64,000 nt of DNA, from the NCBI GenBank assembly GCA_930367215.1, contig OV884057.1, positions 205,767,621-205,831,620 on the forward strand, written 5' to 3'. The notes beneath the pieces were generated by a model. The model was not told the DNA's origin and searched no databases. It was given only the letters and a program-made list of their open reading frames with translations. This DNA is from Pollenia angustigena (Eukaryota; Arthropoda; Insecta; Diptera; Polleniidae). Shown one piece after another: positions 21,857 to 34,115 of the stretch. The position numbers and the translations under genes are program-made. Every line of letters begins with the position of its first letter. The first letter of the stretch is position 1.

Positions 21857-22010
21857 ATGTATTTTTTCGAATACGTCGAACAAGTTGCGGTTAATATGAA
21901 TCGCATTAAAAACAGGGCAACGATTCAAAATTTTCAAGCCCTGAGGTGGAGAACAATACAGAATTGTGGCTTCAACAAGATGGAGCCACAGCTTACTAAC
22001 ATGCCTCTGC
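21857..22010 (+). pseudogene. Mariner-type transposase fragment
   Basis: YFFEYVEQVAVNMNR at 21860 parallels the YFFE...GQxVTVNxxRY block of the mariner relics. In a neighbouring frame LQQDGATAY near 21975 parallels WFQQDGATxxTA, which carries the second catalytic Asp. No TIRs were found and the rest is lost. Confidence 0.55.
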
Positions 22011-22703
22011 TGCGCGAATTTTTTGTGTTTTCTTTTCCGATTTAAACTTTCAATCGCCATCTTTTTTAAATGCAAGTTAAGCGAGCGATATTTTCGTTCA
22101 AAATTAAGAAATATGCATTAAAAATATAAAAAAATTCTCAAAAAAAAACTTTTAATTTAAACTTAATAACGCTGAAAAGGTAGGTATTTTTAGATACAGA
22201 TTAATTTGCATATTAACTTTTTTCAAGTTATCAACATCATAAAATGAAGAACTATCTTTAAGAAAAGCTCTTAGTTTAATTGACAAGACTGTTCCAATTA
22301 ACAAATCCATACAGAGTTTTGACATTATTGTTTTCAAAAAAGTAAATTGGAATTTTTCCTTATATACCGGGGCCTTATTACTGCTTTCGATATTGATCGA
22401 AATATTTTTTAAATTGTATTGAAATTTCGTTTGCTGTCTGCCTCCGTTTTTGTATACACTGTTGCCAAATTTTAATTATGCTTAATTTTTTTTAATACTA
22501 ACTATATATGCTAACTATATATATATCGAAGTTTCTATTTGTTTCTTCTGTAAAGGCACAAACTATTATTATTGTTTCTAATTTCAGACATGTACTATGC
22601 GCTTTTGCAAATCCTGAGGCTCTTATGACATGTTGCCAATTTTCACTTTAGGCAAATTAGAATTTTTACACTTTTGTACTAATGTCTGACTCTTTTTATT
22701 TTA
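22011..22703. other. Unassigned AT-rich intron
   Basis: Holds only an (AT)n-rich patch near 22500-22530 and a half-copy of the short palindrome family (GGGGCCTTATTACTGC, near 22369-22430). Confidence 0.45.
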
Positions 22704-23472
22704 TACTAGCTGACCCGACAGACGTTGTCCTGTCCAAATTAGGAAAAATTTTTGCGTTCGATTTTTAGAATCCGTTAAAAAGATACGAACATTTAAAAGA
22801 AAAATTAGTCAAATCGATGGAGCCGTTTTCTGATTTTAGGTTAATCGAAAAAAAGTGGGCGGGGCAAAATTTTCTTTCCGTAAAAACCTAAGTTGGACCA
22901 TGGCGATGATTTTAAAGCAAAAATCGCCCAAATCGGTCAAGCCGTTCTCAAGTTATGCGCTTAATAGAAAAAGTGGGCGTAAAAGTAGGCGTGGTACATG
23001 AAAACGTAAAATGGATTAATACGAACATTTAAAAGAAAAATTAGTCAGATCGATGGAGCCGTTTTTTGATTTTAGGTAAATCGAAAAAAGCGGTCAAGCC
23101 GTTCTCAAGTTATGTGATTCATAGAAAAGTGGGCGTAAAAGATGGCGTGGTAAATTTTTTTTTCGATAAAAACTTAAAATGGATTAATACGAACATTTGA
23201 AAGAAAAATTTGTCAAATCGATGGAGCCGTTTTCTGATGTTATGTAAATCGAAAAAAGTGGGCGTAAAAGTGGGCGGGGCAAAAAATATCATTGGTGGTG
23301 CAATATGAAAATTGGATTTTGTCACGCCACTCCGCCCGCAGACCGAAAAACAAAAATCAGAATTCACAGTGTCACCCGCATGAATATTCTGAAGATTCCC
23401 TGAAAATTTCATCAAAATCGGCCCAGCCGTTTTGGAGTTTGTGTACAACTTTTCGATTTTTGAGTTGTTTTT
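22704..23472 (+). repeat. Dispersed repeat with internal tandem units
   Basis: Starts ACTAGCTGACCCGACAGACG, then repeats a unit with TACGAACATTTAAAAGAAAA, ATCGATGGAGCCGTTTT and AAAAGTGGGCG three times (from about 22780, 23018 and 23186). CGGTCAAGCCGTTCTCAAGT units lie between. Ends near CAGCCGTTTTGGAGTTTGTG. An older inverted copy is at 11440-11735. These words are typical of abundant insect retroelement tails; the source element is unknown. Confidence 0.75.
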
Positions 23473-23475
23473 ACA

Positions 23476-24195
23476 GCGACTGTTACTATTTAATTAATCT
23501 GAAGTAAAAGCAACAGTTTTTGTTGGCCAATGACAAATGAAGAAGTATAAGAGAAATGGCAGTTGTTCTACTTTGACTGCAGTTTTTTTTAACGCTGCTT
23601 GTATCATTGGCTCATTTGATATGTTGCTGAATTTTAAACATTGAAAAACTTCTTACAATATTTTACATTCCCTTATATCCCCTCTGTTGCAAATTTATAA
23701 AAAAAATGTATGCATTTAATTGCAATTATGCGTGTTTGCAAACGTTTAAACCTGTTATTTAAATTCATCACAGACATGCCTAACTATAAAAGCATTTTAT
23801 GAATGTTAAATTGATTTTGAAAATATTTACTACACATTATCAAATATTATGGCATAAATTACATAATTTATGTAAATTGAAGCTTTGCGAAAATTTGTAT
23901 GCACTTTTCTTTCGAGTGTCAATAAGTGCAAATAAATATTTTTAAAATTGAAAACTTGTTTTTCTCATTCTCTTCTAATAATATAAAAAAAAGTACATAT
24001 CTACCTACAAAATAGTTTAATATGTATTTAATTGACTTTAATTGAAAATGTAAATTAGTAAGAATAAAATGTAAAACTTGAATTTTCTTAAATAAAAAAA
24101 TTTATAGAATTATGAATATTTAATTAAAACAGATTTATTAAAAGTGTCAAAAGCAGAGTTGAAAAATGATGAAATGATGAATGAATTTGGAAAAT
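23476..24195. other. Unassigned AT-rich intron
   Basis: No feature recognised. Confidence 0.45.
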
Positions 24196-24198
24196 GTA

Positions 24199-24784
24199 GG
24201 CCCCTATTATGAGTTACATTCGATAAACGATTTTCGCTGGCTATCGAACATCGACTATCGAATCTTAATTTGGTATTATGAGTTGGCAGCACTGTCGAAA
24301 GTTTCGTTGTGCATCGAATTTTTCAACGGAAACAAATTTGCTTTCGACTGTGCAAATAAATGTAAAAAACTTGTTGAAAATGTAACTATTTGTAAATTTT
24401 TTGGTGTTCGTATACCAAATGCAATATTCTTGATCTGTTTTGTGCATTTTATGCAAGTCCAACGTCGTTAACAGCAACTGGAAGCGCTCATATTCCTTAT
24501 GGAACAAAATTCTTTTTTCACCAAATGATTTGCAGCAAAATTCAGCATGTAAAAAAGTGGGATGAAACCCCACTGAAGCTAAATTATTTGAAAACAACCA
24601 TAATTCGCCGTAATCACGTTTAACTTTAATTTTATTTTTTAAATTTGTAAACAAAAATTTTTTATTTTAAGTGACAGCTGATCGAAAATGTACTACTGTG
24701 AATTAACAAAATATCAAATGAAAATTCGTTCGATCAGCTAATTCGACTGCTGTCGAAAATCGAATTTAGTTCATAATAGGCACC
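24199..24784. mobile_element. MITE with GGCCCCTATTATGA termini and GTA duplication
   Basis: Termini GGCCCCTATTATGAGTTACA and (inverted) GGTGCCTATTATGAACTAAA, both followed by ATTCGAT words. GTA at 24196-24198 and 24785-24787. 586 bp. The overlapping frames on both strands are by-products of low stop density and show no domain. Confidence 0.78.
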
Positions 24785-24803
24785 GTAAGCTTTTATCGAA
24801 ATA

Positions 24804-25410
24804 TTGCCATTTATATTTATTAGAGTTGCCATATTTCTATTGTTAAATTCTGGTTTGCCTTTAAGGGGGTTCGAACGTAGTCATAATTTAATGTGCGGTG
24901 TTCATAATACGAGTTGCCACTCAGTATTTTTGAGTGCTTTATATATAAAATTTTTCATATTCTTCAAGAACAAAAGCTTAAAGTGCTGTTTTCATAACAC
25001 AAGTGATTGAACGTGTCAATAATTTGTGTTGTGTTCTTGAGTTTTTTTTTTATCAAGGTTGCCACATTGTTAAAACAAAATAATTAACTAATTTTCTAAA
25101 ATTGGAGACAACCTTTAAAAGCATCATTAGTAGGACATATCTTTCAAAGAGTTGCCACATTATCGAAATTTTATATTTTATAACATTGCCACATTTTCAT
25201 GACTTCACTTTTTTTTGTTTACAAACCTTCAAGACTTTACACTTATTTATCAGAGTTGTATTTATAATTAATATTGCCATACTATAAAATCTTTTTCTAT
25301 TTTTTCATGGAATAGAAAAAAAATCGGTTAACATTTTCCTAAAGCACTTTTATTACTTTCGAATCTTGAAAATTTCATACGGTAGAGTTGCATTATATAT
25401 CAACGTTACC
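24804..25410 (+). repeat. Decayed tandem repeat rich in TTGCCA
   Basis: TTGCCA occurs at 24804, 24826, 24914, 25059, 25152, 25186 and 25274, all on the plus strand, often as AGAGTTGCCA followed by ATATTGCCA. Related AGAGTTG words at 25145-25155, 25251 and 25384 suggest a unit of about 100-130 bp with two motifs per unit. Confidence 0.55.
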
Positions 25411-26110
25411 ATATTTTTAACTTTTTTTTTTTAAATTTAAAATAGTTTGAATTCTTTTATAACTTTTGAAATCATTAGGAAATCAAAAGTAAAATGTTAT
25501 AATGGTTTCACTATTTATTACAAAATAGCAAATTGCATTTTATTTTTTATTAACTAAAACAAAACATTATCACCTACAAATCCATCCATAATTGACGTCA
25601 TTTTACTATAAAAGAAAATCTTAACAACTTTTTTAAAATTAGATTATGTAAATTATTTTATTTGAATATTGGCAAACGTCAGTTATTATCAATGTTTCGT
25701 TATAATGTGCTAAATTCCCATTTCATACTATTGACAAACTGAAGTTTATTGTATATTATAGTTAACAAAATACCTGTCATTTGCTTATACAATTAAGTTA
25801 GTGGTAGTCCAGTTGAAGTACTTTCGAAATTAATATTCCATTTTGAGATAGACTACGAACACAAAATTATAAACCTTCTAAAGGAAAAACGTCTACTGAT
25901 GCACGTAAATCTAGTAAAATTTTAATTGTTTTTTTTTTTTTTGCAAAAATGCAAAAAATTAGATACAAAAAATATATGATAAACAAATGAAAAGGAGTTG
26001 ACAGTGTTGCCACTTCTTTATATAGAATTAAAAGATGACAAATCTAATTTGGAATTTTAAAAAGTCATTGAAAAATGTTAAACGAATTTTTGAAAATTGC
26101 CATATTTGAG
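25411..26110. other. Unassigned AT-rich intron with a ribozyme-repeat fragment
   Basis: At 25700-25755 TGTGCTAAATTCCCATTT, then ACTGAAGTTTATTG matches one end of the hammerhead-repeat family without the ribozyme. Otherwise nothing recognised; poly-T at 25928-25941. Confidence 0.45.
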
Positions 26111-26408
26111 GGTTACACGATCAAGTTTTGCCTATCAAGTTTTAATACAATCACAATTTTTACCAATACACGCATACTTTTAAAAATTGATACGAACTTG
26201 CCTTTAAAAGTGAGTGTTCCAATTTACGTTCAAGAAAACAGCTGATTTCAAGGTTAGTCGCTTGTCTTTATAAATTGTTTTCTTGATGACATCTTGAAAG
26301 TAAATTGCTCAAAAATTTAATGCAGCCTACGTCACAGCTTTCAATTTATGTACATTTTGACAAGCAGTAAATGTAAAAGACTATCAAGAACAACTTGACC
26401 GTGTGGCC
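26111..26408. mobile_element. TIR element (MITE), ACACG(A/G)TCAAGTT ends
   Basis: Left GGTTACACGATCAAGTTTTG and right (inverted) GGCCACACGGTCAAGTTGTT enclose 298 bp. TSD not resolved. Non-coding. Confidence 0.55.
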
Positions 26409-26428
26409 GCAGGGTTAGATAAAGCTTA

Positions 26429-27237
26429 AGGCCATTTTAGACTATAATACTTTGTGTTAAGACATGTCAAAAACTTACAAATAATTCATAATGAATAATA
26501 GTGTAAAAACATTTTGTAATGAAATGTCAAAAAATACGTAAAGAAATTTGGCAGTCGTATGGTTCTCTCTATTTTTTGAAATTTTTCTAAACGATTAGAT
26601 TTTTCATTTTATCAGAATTGTGTTTTTACAAAAGCACAAGAAGAAAATCAGGGATGGAAAATTAAAATTTTGTGCACAGATATTCACTATTATTTTTTCT
26701 AATCAAAAATTGCAAAACGATAAAAAAAATATAAAATTTCAAGTGAATTCTTTTAAAATTTAAATAAATCACAAATATTTGTTGTAAAAAATCGTTAAAT
26801 ACGGTACACAGACGAAAAAAAAAAATAAAAAAATATGATTGTATCAACTTTTCCACCCTAGAAGAAAATAAAAAAACAGCTGTTGAATAATTTGCCGGCC
26901 ACATCAAAATAAAAATTATTAAATATTAAAGAAATATTAAAAATAAAACAAAAATATATCTGAGGACCAAGGTGCAAGTTTAAATGTGCAAGTTAGTGAA
27001 TAATACGCCAGCTAACAATGTTCCAATGCTTAATAAAATGTTTTTTCGTCTTTATTTTGTAATCTAAAGTGGATCTCATAAATCACAAAGATTTTACTTT
27101 TTATTTGAAGTGTGATAGTGTAGAAGCAAAATGTAATGAAAAAAATTTCTCTTTGATTTTTTGACAATCAGACCAAAAATCATTTTATTTTGTAAGACCA
27201 AAAGTCTTAAGACTTGTGTGATAGTGTAAAACAGCCT
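26429..27237. mobile_element. PIF/Harbinger-like MITE (TTA duplication)
   Basis: 809 bp with termini AGGCCATTTTAGACTAT and (inverted) AGGCTGTTTTACACTAT, then TTAAGAC/GTCTTAA words. TTA at 26426-26428 and 27238-27240. No transposase. Confidence 0.72.
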
Positions 27238-27240
27238 TTA

Positions 27241-28207
27241 CAAATACTTTTATTGCGAAATAACAGTTGAATGCGTTGCCACGTTATGCAAAATTTTAAA
27301 TTTAAAATTAAAAACCAGATGACAGCGTTGCCACCTTAGTATGTATATAAATGTTAATCAACGTTGCCTACCATTATAGCATATCTTTTATATTTAATAA
27401 TAAATTAATAAAATTTTTAAAATATATTGCAGAAAAAAAAAATCGGAAAAAGCTTTTAAGTAACAGCTGATAGAATTGCCACTTATTTCAACTTAACGAG
27501 AAAATGTCAAACTATTTGAAGTTAAATACTAAAAGACTACTGTCATAAAAACTAATTTAAATTCCCATTTAAAAATTTTTTTCCGAAAGTTCTATTTTTT
27601 TATTGACGTCTATTTCTAACGTAATTCCATTATGATTTTGCATAATTTCAAAATTCATATTGTAATAAAATTGCTTCTTATCACAATTTTGTAATATGAA
27701 GTCATTTTGCAAATATGTATGATTTTTTATTTTTTATCGCAACTAATTTCTAATGACTCATTATAAGGAAACAGAGTAAAGAAAGTTTTTTTTTTATTTG
27801 TTTCAATGTTTGATTTTCAATAAAGAATTATAAATTTTTATTTTACTTTCTTACCACAAAACAATAATAGAATAAAAAAAAAAAAATAATTTACAATCTG
27901 ATTTCTAAGACAAATAAACAACACAATAAGAAATCAAGTGGCTATAAACAATAAATAAAATAAAAAGTTGTTACACTGAATAACAAAAGATTAAAAAAAA
28001 AAATGTATAATCTTTTTCCTGTAAAAATGCACTTGGAATTCTAAACGATTGTAATCTATTGAAACAAAAGAAATGATGGGAGAATGTTGTAATTTTCCAT
28101 GAAAGTCTTCAATGTGAATATGAAATGTTGGAAATGAAAATGATTTTGAAATATCACTTTCTTCAAACTTTGACCTAACTATTTTTGTTTTACGGAAAAA
28201 GGAGTCT
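27241..28207. other. Unassigned AT-rich intron
   Basis: TTGCCA words again at 27276, 27328 and 27476; otherwise homopolymer-rich and featureless. Confidence 0.45.
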
Positions 28208-29176
28208 TACACAGAAAAAATTCTTGCCGAATTATTTTCAAACAAACGCTTGTTTGAACATTTTTTTAATTTCTAAAATGTGGACAACTCTTCAAAAATT
28301 TAATAAGCGCGCTATTGGTTTGAAGTTTTCATAATTTTGTATGAAATATTTAACGCTCTTTAATGTTGTCGTCTTTTTGCATTTTTTTTTTTATTGATGG
28401 TAAGCAACACTTATTTATGTGAAATATAAGAACTACAACAAAAAACACATGCAGTCTATTTTTGGACGCTTTAAAAAAGTACAGCAATAAGAAAAATGAT
28501 AAAATAGCGTGACGAGGTTTGTAGTAAAAAAACAACAAAAACAATAGCAGGTAAAAAAAACGTTTCATTTTTTTTTAAACAACAGAAAAAACACATTATA
28601 AGAAACAAAATAAATTTTTGGTTGGTTTCAAAGTTGGTAAAAAAAAAAACAAAATCCCGTATTCAATTTTTTCAAATAGTTTGTTTACATACATCAAATA
28701 CAAAAATAGAATGATGTCGGAAAACATATCGAGTTGGTCTGCCGCCGTTTTTGGTTACATTTCTTCTTCATAAGCAAAGGAAAGGATAAAGCAACAGTGA
28801 GTGATGAAGAAAAACACTGTGAGTATAAATATGACTTCGTTCAAAAATTATTCCAACAAAAAAATGTGTATCAAAGCCAGCCGGCCGCTCTGCTCTGCTT
28901 CATCTTCGCCAACAGTGCGCGCGTCATTGCTTGTGCCAAAACTTTTTTGTTTGATTCAGCAAAATTATTTGTTTGAAATTTATATGAATTTCAGTAAACT
29001 TTTTGTTTGATTCTGTAAAATTATTTGTTTGAAAAAATCGGCGTTTTTTTTCAATAAACAAAATGCAAATAAATTGTTTGAATATGCGAATTTGTTTGTA
29101 GGACCGGTTTTAGACAAAAAATTGTTTGATTCTACAAATTTTTTGTTTGAATTGGAAAAATAATTTTTTCTGTGTA
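28208..29176. mobile_element. TIR element with TTGTTTGA repeats
   Basis: Perfect 15-bp ends TACACAGAAAAAATT and complement enclose 969 bp. The right part (28942-29155) carries repeated TTGTTTGA words, including a 53-bp tandem duplication (28942-28994 and 28995-29047). The left end has them inverted (TCAAACAA). TSD not clear. No coding sequence recognised. Confidence 0.65.
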
Positions 29177-29394
29177 GTGACTACCAAGTGTTAAAAATTG
29201 CTATTTACTTTTTAATATAAAAAAGTACTTATTCTGCTTAAACAACTTATTGTACAAAATTGACATTATACGTCAAAAGCGCTTTCTTGGGTCAATTCAA
29301 AAGCAACTTTAAGAATTACAGCAGCTATCTGACTACCAATGCAAAGGAAGATTCTTTTGAATAGTAACAACACACAAATGTGTTTTAGTTAAAG
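29177..29394. other. Unassigned intron
   Basis: No feature recognised. Confidence 0.4.
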
Positions 29395-30120
29395 TAAGCT
29401 CTTACCACTTGTGGGCACAATGCATCTACCAACGTCTCTGTGTATGCCTGTAAGCCACACGACACCAAGGTGGCAATTTTAATTGTGTGATCCGGCATAA
29501 TCTTACACCCAAGCCTTCCTTAGACGCTGGAGCTGCCTAACACCCCCCACCCCCTCTGTTGAAATGATGTACTTCTGTACTTCTGAGTTGAGTCACAGTA
29601 CCAAGAGTGATCCGCCAGAAAGACCAACTTTCCTACAATGAGTGAAAAATGTCAGCCCCTAATGCTACCATTTAACGATCTCCCTTTAGCGTTTGTGGGT
29701 ATAACCCACAGTCAGCGCGTAACTCCAGAAGAAGCCTTATCAATAACCAGCCCAGAACCAAGGTGCCAGCGGATACTGGTTATACGTGTTGCCCGACAAG
29801 GATCCCTGATCAAACGTGATTCTCTGAAAAAAATATCTGCCAAATTTGCTTCTACCGAATAATATGTATTGGCTGTAACTTTATCCCTGGAGGATTAAAC
29901 ACGAACTGATAAAATATCTCCAAGTTTTATCCCTACATTACCTCGCAGTGTGTAATCCTCCCTAGAATACGACAAAAGCCAGCTCCAAATCTGGCATTTT
30001 TTCGATCTTGCTCACCGCGATATTGCACTAGAGCTTAACTAACTCCTAGGGTGCTACTGGAGTGCAACGCCTTGATGTGGATGTTCCGCCTACGTTTAAT
30101 CCCTAAGTGATTACTGCAGA
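29395..30120. other. GC-richer unclassified block
   Basis: Base composition rises sharply over the flanks, with C-runs near 29540-29556. The frame at 29638-29862 starts MSEKCQPLMLPFNDL but matches no family I recognise. A retroelement 5' region or ORF1 relic is the likeliest source, given that all other GC-richer blocks here are retroelements; this is inference only. Confidence 0.35.
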
Positions 30121-30479
30121 CATGAAAAGTCTTATGTTTTGTTTATATAAAAAAGCTGATTTTCAACATAAAAGATCAATTTCGTTATGAGTCTCATGTG
30201 ACTCTCCGCATAAATTCCTAAGATCCTTTTTATTACAAAGCCGCAGATTTACATTCCGAAAAATTCTAAGTTCAGAACGGAAACGCAGTCTTATATATTT
30301 AAGAAATTTGAATAACTACCCATCAGTTCTAAAAGTGTTATATCCCTATAAATTATTAATTCAGGACAGAGTCGACCCTGAGACAGGAAATTGAGAGTTA
30401 AATAACTGCTTTTTAGCTACTCGACACAAATACATTACTAGCGGATACCCGGAGTGTAGTAGCTCCCCTCCCCTTGTAT

Positions 30480-30835
30480 CATTTGGAAAAAATCCAGAGC
30501 TTATGTGCCTGTCTAATTAAGGATCTATCTAAGTTATAAATTTCATACGAATCTGTTATGTAGTTTCGGAGAGGCTGAAATTGCCCCCAACATCCCCTCG
30601 TGTGTCCATATAAATACAGATCTATTCATATTGTAAGTTTCAGTAAAATCTGTTAAATAGTTTTGAAGGGGCTGAAATCGCCCCTCTACCTTCCCTCGTG
30701 GTCCTATTTTTTAAAAAATCTATAGCTTATGTGTTCAAAGAATTAGGGATCTTTCTATGTTTTAAATTTCATTAAAATCTGCTCGATAGATTCGGAGAGA
30801 CGGAAAATACCCCTAACGTCGCCTTGTGAACAAAA
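30480..30835 (+). repeat. Dispersed repeat family B, copy 2
   Basis: Three diverged units of about 120 bp built on GCTTATGTG, GGATCTATCTA and CGGAGAGGCTGAAATTGCCC. The head and tail of the family are missing. Confidence 0.65.
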
Positions 30836-32526
30836 TTTATTTATCATGAACCTAAAAAACCGATCTGGATCACATCGTTTGAATGGTTTTAGAGTCTATA
30901 ATGGACAAAGGTAAAAACATTTTTTGTATTTTATATATAAAGATTCATAATTTATCATCAATTTAGGACAGTTCATGACAGAGGCTCAGAGTCATATTCA
31001 GGAAATTTTTAAGTTGAGAATAAGGACACAACCCAACATTTATATTTAAGTCCCCTTCAGCTCTGAAATTCTTAAATTCTTAAGACATTTTTTTATTCAT
31101 TTTAGTTTTAAACTTTTGGGAATAAAATTTCATAACTCCGGTTTTGTTTTATTAAAAAGTTTTTACTGTTTTCCCAGGCCCCTGTTTTTCTTCAGGTAAA
31201 TATTATTTATAAGTAAACGTTTATTATAGAATCAGGGGATTGGTCTTTTGATGATTTTATTTTTATTTAAAAAATTGTTTTTGTTCGCTTAGAAATAAGA
31301 AATCTCACGTTCTCTTTCTTATCGCTTTATTCCCAAATTGTTTTATTAATTATATAAATAATTCTGTCATCATCTACATTTAATTTATATTAAATAAATA
31401 TTAAAAAAGCAAACAATGAAAAAAAAAGAAAATGTACAACAATATTTATTTTACAGATTAAAACAATAAACATCATGCCATGTATTAAATAAAAAAAACA
31501 GTAACGTTGTAACAAGTGGGAGAAAACAAATTATGAACTTTATTTGGGATTTTAATTTTAGTTTTGTGAAAAAGTTTAAAATTTAGACAAAATTTTCCTT
31601 AAAACCAAATTAGAAATCTAGGAAAATTTAAAATTTCGGCTTCTTGTCTCTTGACAAAGGCCCCTATTACGGTTCACAACTCAACTCATGTGAGTTGTAA
31701 TTAAGACAACTGTTTGTGATCAGTTGTAATTTTTTTTTTGTTATGTTTTTGTTCACCGCAATATAAACAAAGTTGTAAACCATAAAACAAAAATTAAGAA
31801 ATTAAATATGACTTGTCTGCTTGGGGTATCAGGCATGACTTTTAATTACCAAAAGTTTTGTCGTTAATCTCGATACAAGTAGATTGGAAATAATATTAAA
31901 TCATTTTTGTTTTGTTGTCTAAAATTTTGAACTGGGTTAAAAATTCCTATTAAACCCCAAATATAAAGTTTTTTTTTCAGAGATTGAAAGGAAATTTTTT
32001 AAACAATTACTTCGCAAAAAAAATATTAATTAATATCAGTTAAAAAATTCATGATATTAATCACAAACGGTAAAAAATTTATTTTCTGAAAACGAGTAAC
32101 AAAGTATATTTGACAAGTCCGCCATATGATACCCTACAAATTTTCGAGACCCATGGGCAAAAATGGAACAGCCAGAACAAAATTATGTTATTAAGTTAAG
32201 GTTAATATAAAAGTTCTTTGAGCCGAATATTATTTAGATATCTTTAAACAGAAAAAATAAAAATTGATTTCAATTAAAAAATTTGTAATATTAATTAAAA
32301 AATTAATCAAACTTGCAACAGTAAAGAAATTAATAGTATCAATTAAACGTTTAATTCACTTGATTAAACGTTTTATTCACTTGATTAAAGTTTTAATTAA
32401 AAATTAATTTTCAGGATTGATATTAAAACACATTTATGTTTAAAATCGTTTTAAATACAAAATTCTCTTCTTCACTAAACACTTAAATAAAACTTAATTC
32501 ACCGATGTGGTACATTTAAATTTAAC
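30836..32526. other. Unassigned AT-rich intron
   Basis: At 31661 GGCCCCTATTACGGTTCA looks like one end of a 24199-type MITE, but no right end was found. 32270-32420 is rich in TTAATTAAA words. Nothing else. Confidence 0.45.
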
Positions 32527-33184
32527 TTATGGTGTTTTCTTTTCTAAAAAATAATGATGCATTATAGTTGTGTAATACATTTATAAGGTTACACGAAGCC
32601 TTAGAAAGTGATACATTTTTCTAAATTACAATAGAACAAAATAATAGCAACGTTTTACACTCAACACTAATGTGTATTTAGCGTGTTAAATATTGAATGC
32701 AAAGTTTGTACTAAAAGCGATATTCACCACGCTTGTAGCAATTTTAAACATTACATTTTTTTACAATTCCAATAAGCGTTAACAGCACTGATTTTCAATA
32801 ATTAAAGTCAGCAGTTGTTAAAAATTTTGCGACAAAAAAAATATAATTATTTAATTAAAGTAAAACAAACAAAAAACAAAAAGTTTTTATATCCATCACA
32901 ATATAACTAAAAATCACAATATAACGCAAATTGTCCGCAAACACAAGAAAAAAAAATACTTGCTTGCATAAAAAAGTACTTTACGCAGATGCAAAAAAGG
33001 GTATTCTCTCACACTCAGTTAAAACTGCGGGTAAGAAATGGAACAAATTTGCCATTTATTGTTGCAACATGTTTAGAAAGGAAAACGACAACTTCTCACA
33101 TTTTTGCATATATTTTTAGAATGGAACAAAAACTCGCACGAATGGTAGCATATATGGAACATTATTGTTAGAAAAGAAAACACC
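32527..33184. mobile_element. TIR element X, copy 1 (uninterrupted)
   Basis: 658 bp with ends TTATGGTGTTTTCTTTTCT and AGAAAAGAAAACACC in inverted orientation. It aligns end to end, inverted, with 36005-37889 once the hAT insertion there is removed. It reads GTTAAAACTGCGGG (33018-33031) where the other copy holds the hAT. Non-coding as read; TSD not resolved. Confidence 0.78.
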
Positions 33185-33189
33185 AACAG

Positions 33190-33705
33190 TGCAACATCAA
33201 AATGCAAAACAATAACATTCAGCTGTTTTTTGAGACCACCTTGCAGATAAATAAACTTTTTTATGATATTTTTTTGTGTTTAGTAGTGCTACCATACTTT
33301 TATCTTAATTAAATAGGCTTTTCCAATAAAACTCAAAAAATCAATCTGTATTTAAATACAATTTTAGTTTATATGAAAATTAACTTGAAATAGATTTAAA
33401 TACTAATTGGTGAATAATTTTAGAGAAAATTTTTTCTGTGTATCTATATGAGATTTGTTTGCCTTTAATGTCCAATTTTCAGGAAAGTATTTAAATCTAT
33501 ATTAAGTTAATTTTCATATAAGCTTAAATCGTATTTAAATACAGATTGATTTTTTGAATTTTATTTTAAAAGTCTTATTTAATTTAGATAAAAGTATGAT
33601 AGCACTACTAAATATAAAAAAATATCATAAAAAAGTGTATTTATTTATAAGGTGGTCTCAAAAAACAGCTGCCTGTTATTGCTTTGCCAGTTGTTGTTGT
33701 GAAAT
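33190..33705. repeat. Large palindromic element
   Basis: Arms about 33203-33402 and 33489-33690 are inverted copies: CAGCTGTTTTTTGAGACCACC, then AGTAGTGCTACCATACTTTT and ATCAATCTGTATTTAAATAC on the left, their complements on the right. The spacer is about 86 bp. It sits between element X and a Harbinger-like MITE. No coding sequence. Confidence 0.72.
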
Positions 33706-33722
33706 TGAGGCCACCTTGCTAA

Positions 33723-33985
33723 GTCTGTGTTCATACGGCTCTTGTCTTATTGTCATGATTGCTACTTTAAAGGCGAGAGGGACGAAGGGAAAAGAAACGA
33801 GTACACAGATGCATGTACTGTCTTTACGTTTTGCTTTTTCATTCGTTGTTTAATTTTGCAATTGTTTTCAATATCAAAAAAGCACATGTCGTCAACATGA
33901 CATGAATCATTTGAACGCCAATTCATGTGCAAAGAAGAAAAAGGAAGAATCCTGTCAACAAGACATGAGCCGTATGAACTCAGAC
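33723..33985. mobile_element. PIF/Harbinger-like MITE, family GTCTGAG copy 2
   Basis: 263 bp, near-identical to 2149-2412. TAA at 33720-33722 and 33986-33988. The right end GAACTCAGAC and left end GTCTGTGTTC pair. Confidence 0.88.
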
Positions 33986-34115
33986 TAAGTTATTACAATG
34001 GAAACTTAAGTTGAATTTAAATGCACCAGCTTGGTGAATTAATTTACATTTCAGTACTTAGTGCAGAACAGAATTTTGTATTTAAAACGATTTTAAATAT
34101 AAATGTGATATAATA

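Noticed and set aside
24265..24654. 129-codon minus-strand frame
   Set aside because: Lies wholly inside a non-coding MITE (24199-24784) and overlaps a plus-strand frame there; no recognisable motif.
31661..31760. GGCCCCTATTACGG MITE end
   Set aside because: The right terminus was not found, so only a lone end is present.
33554..33853. 99-codon frame
   Set aside because: Crosses from a palindrome arm into a MITE, so it cannot be a real gene.
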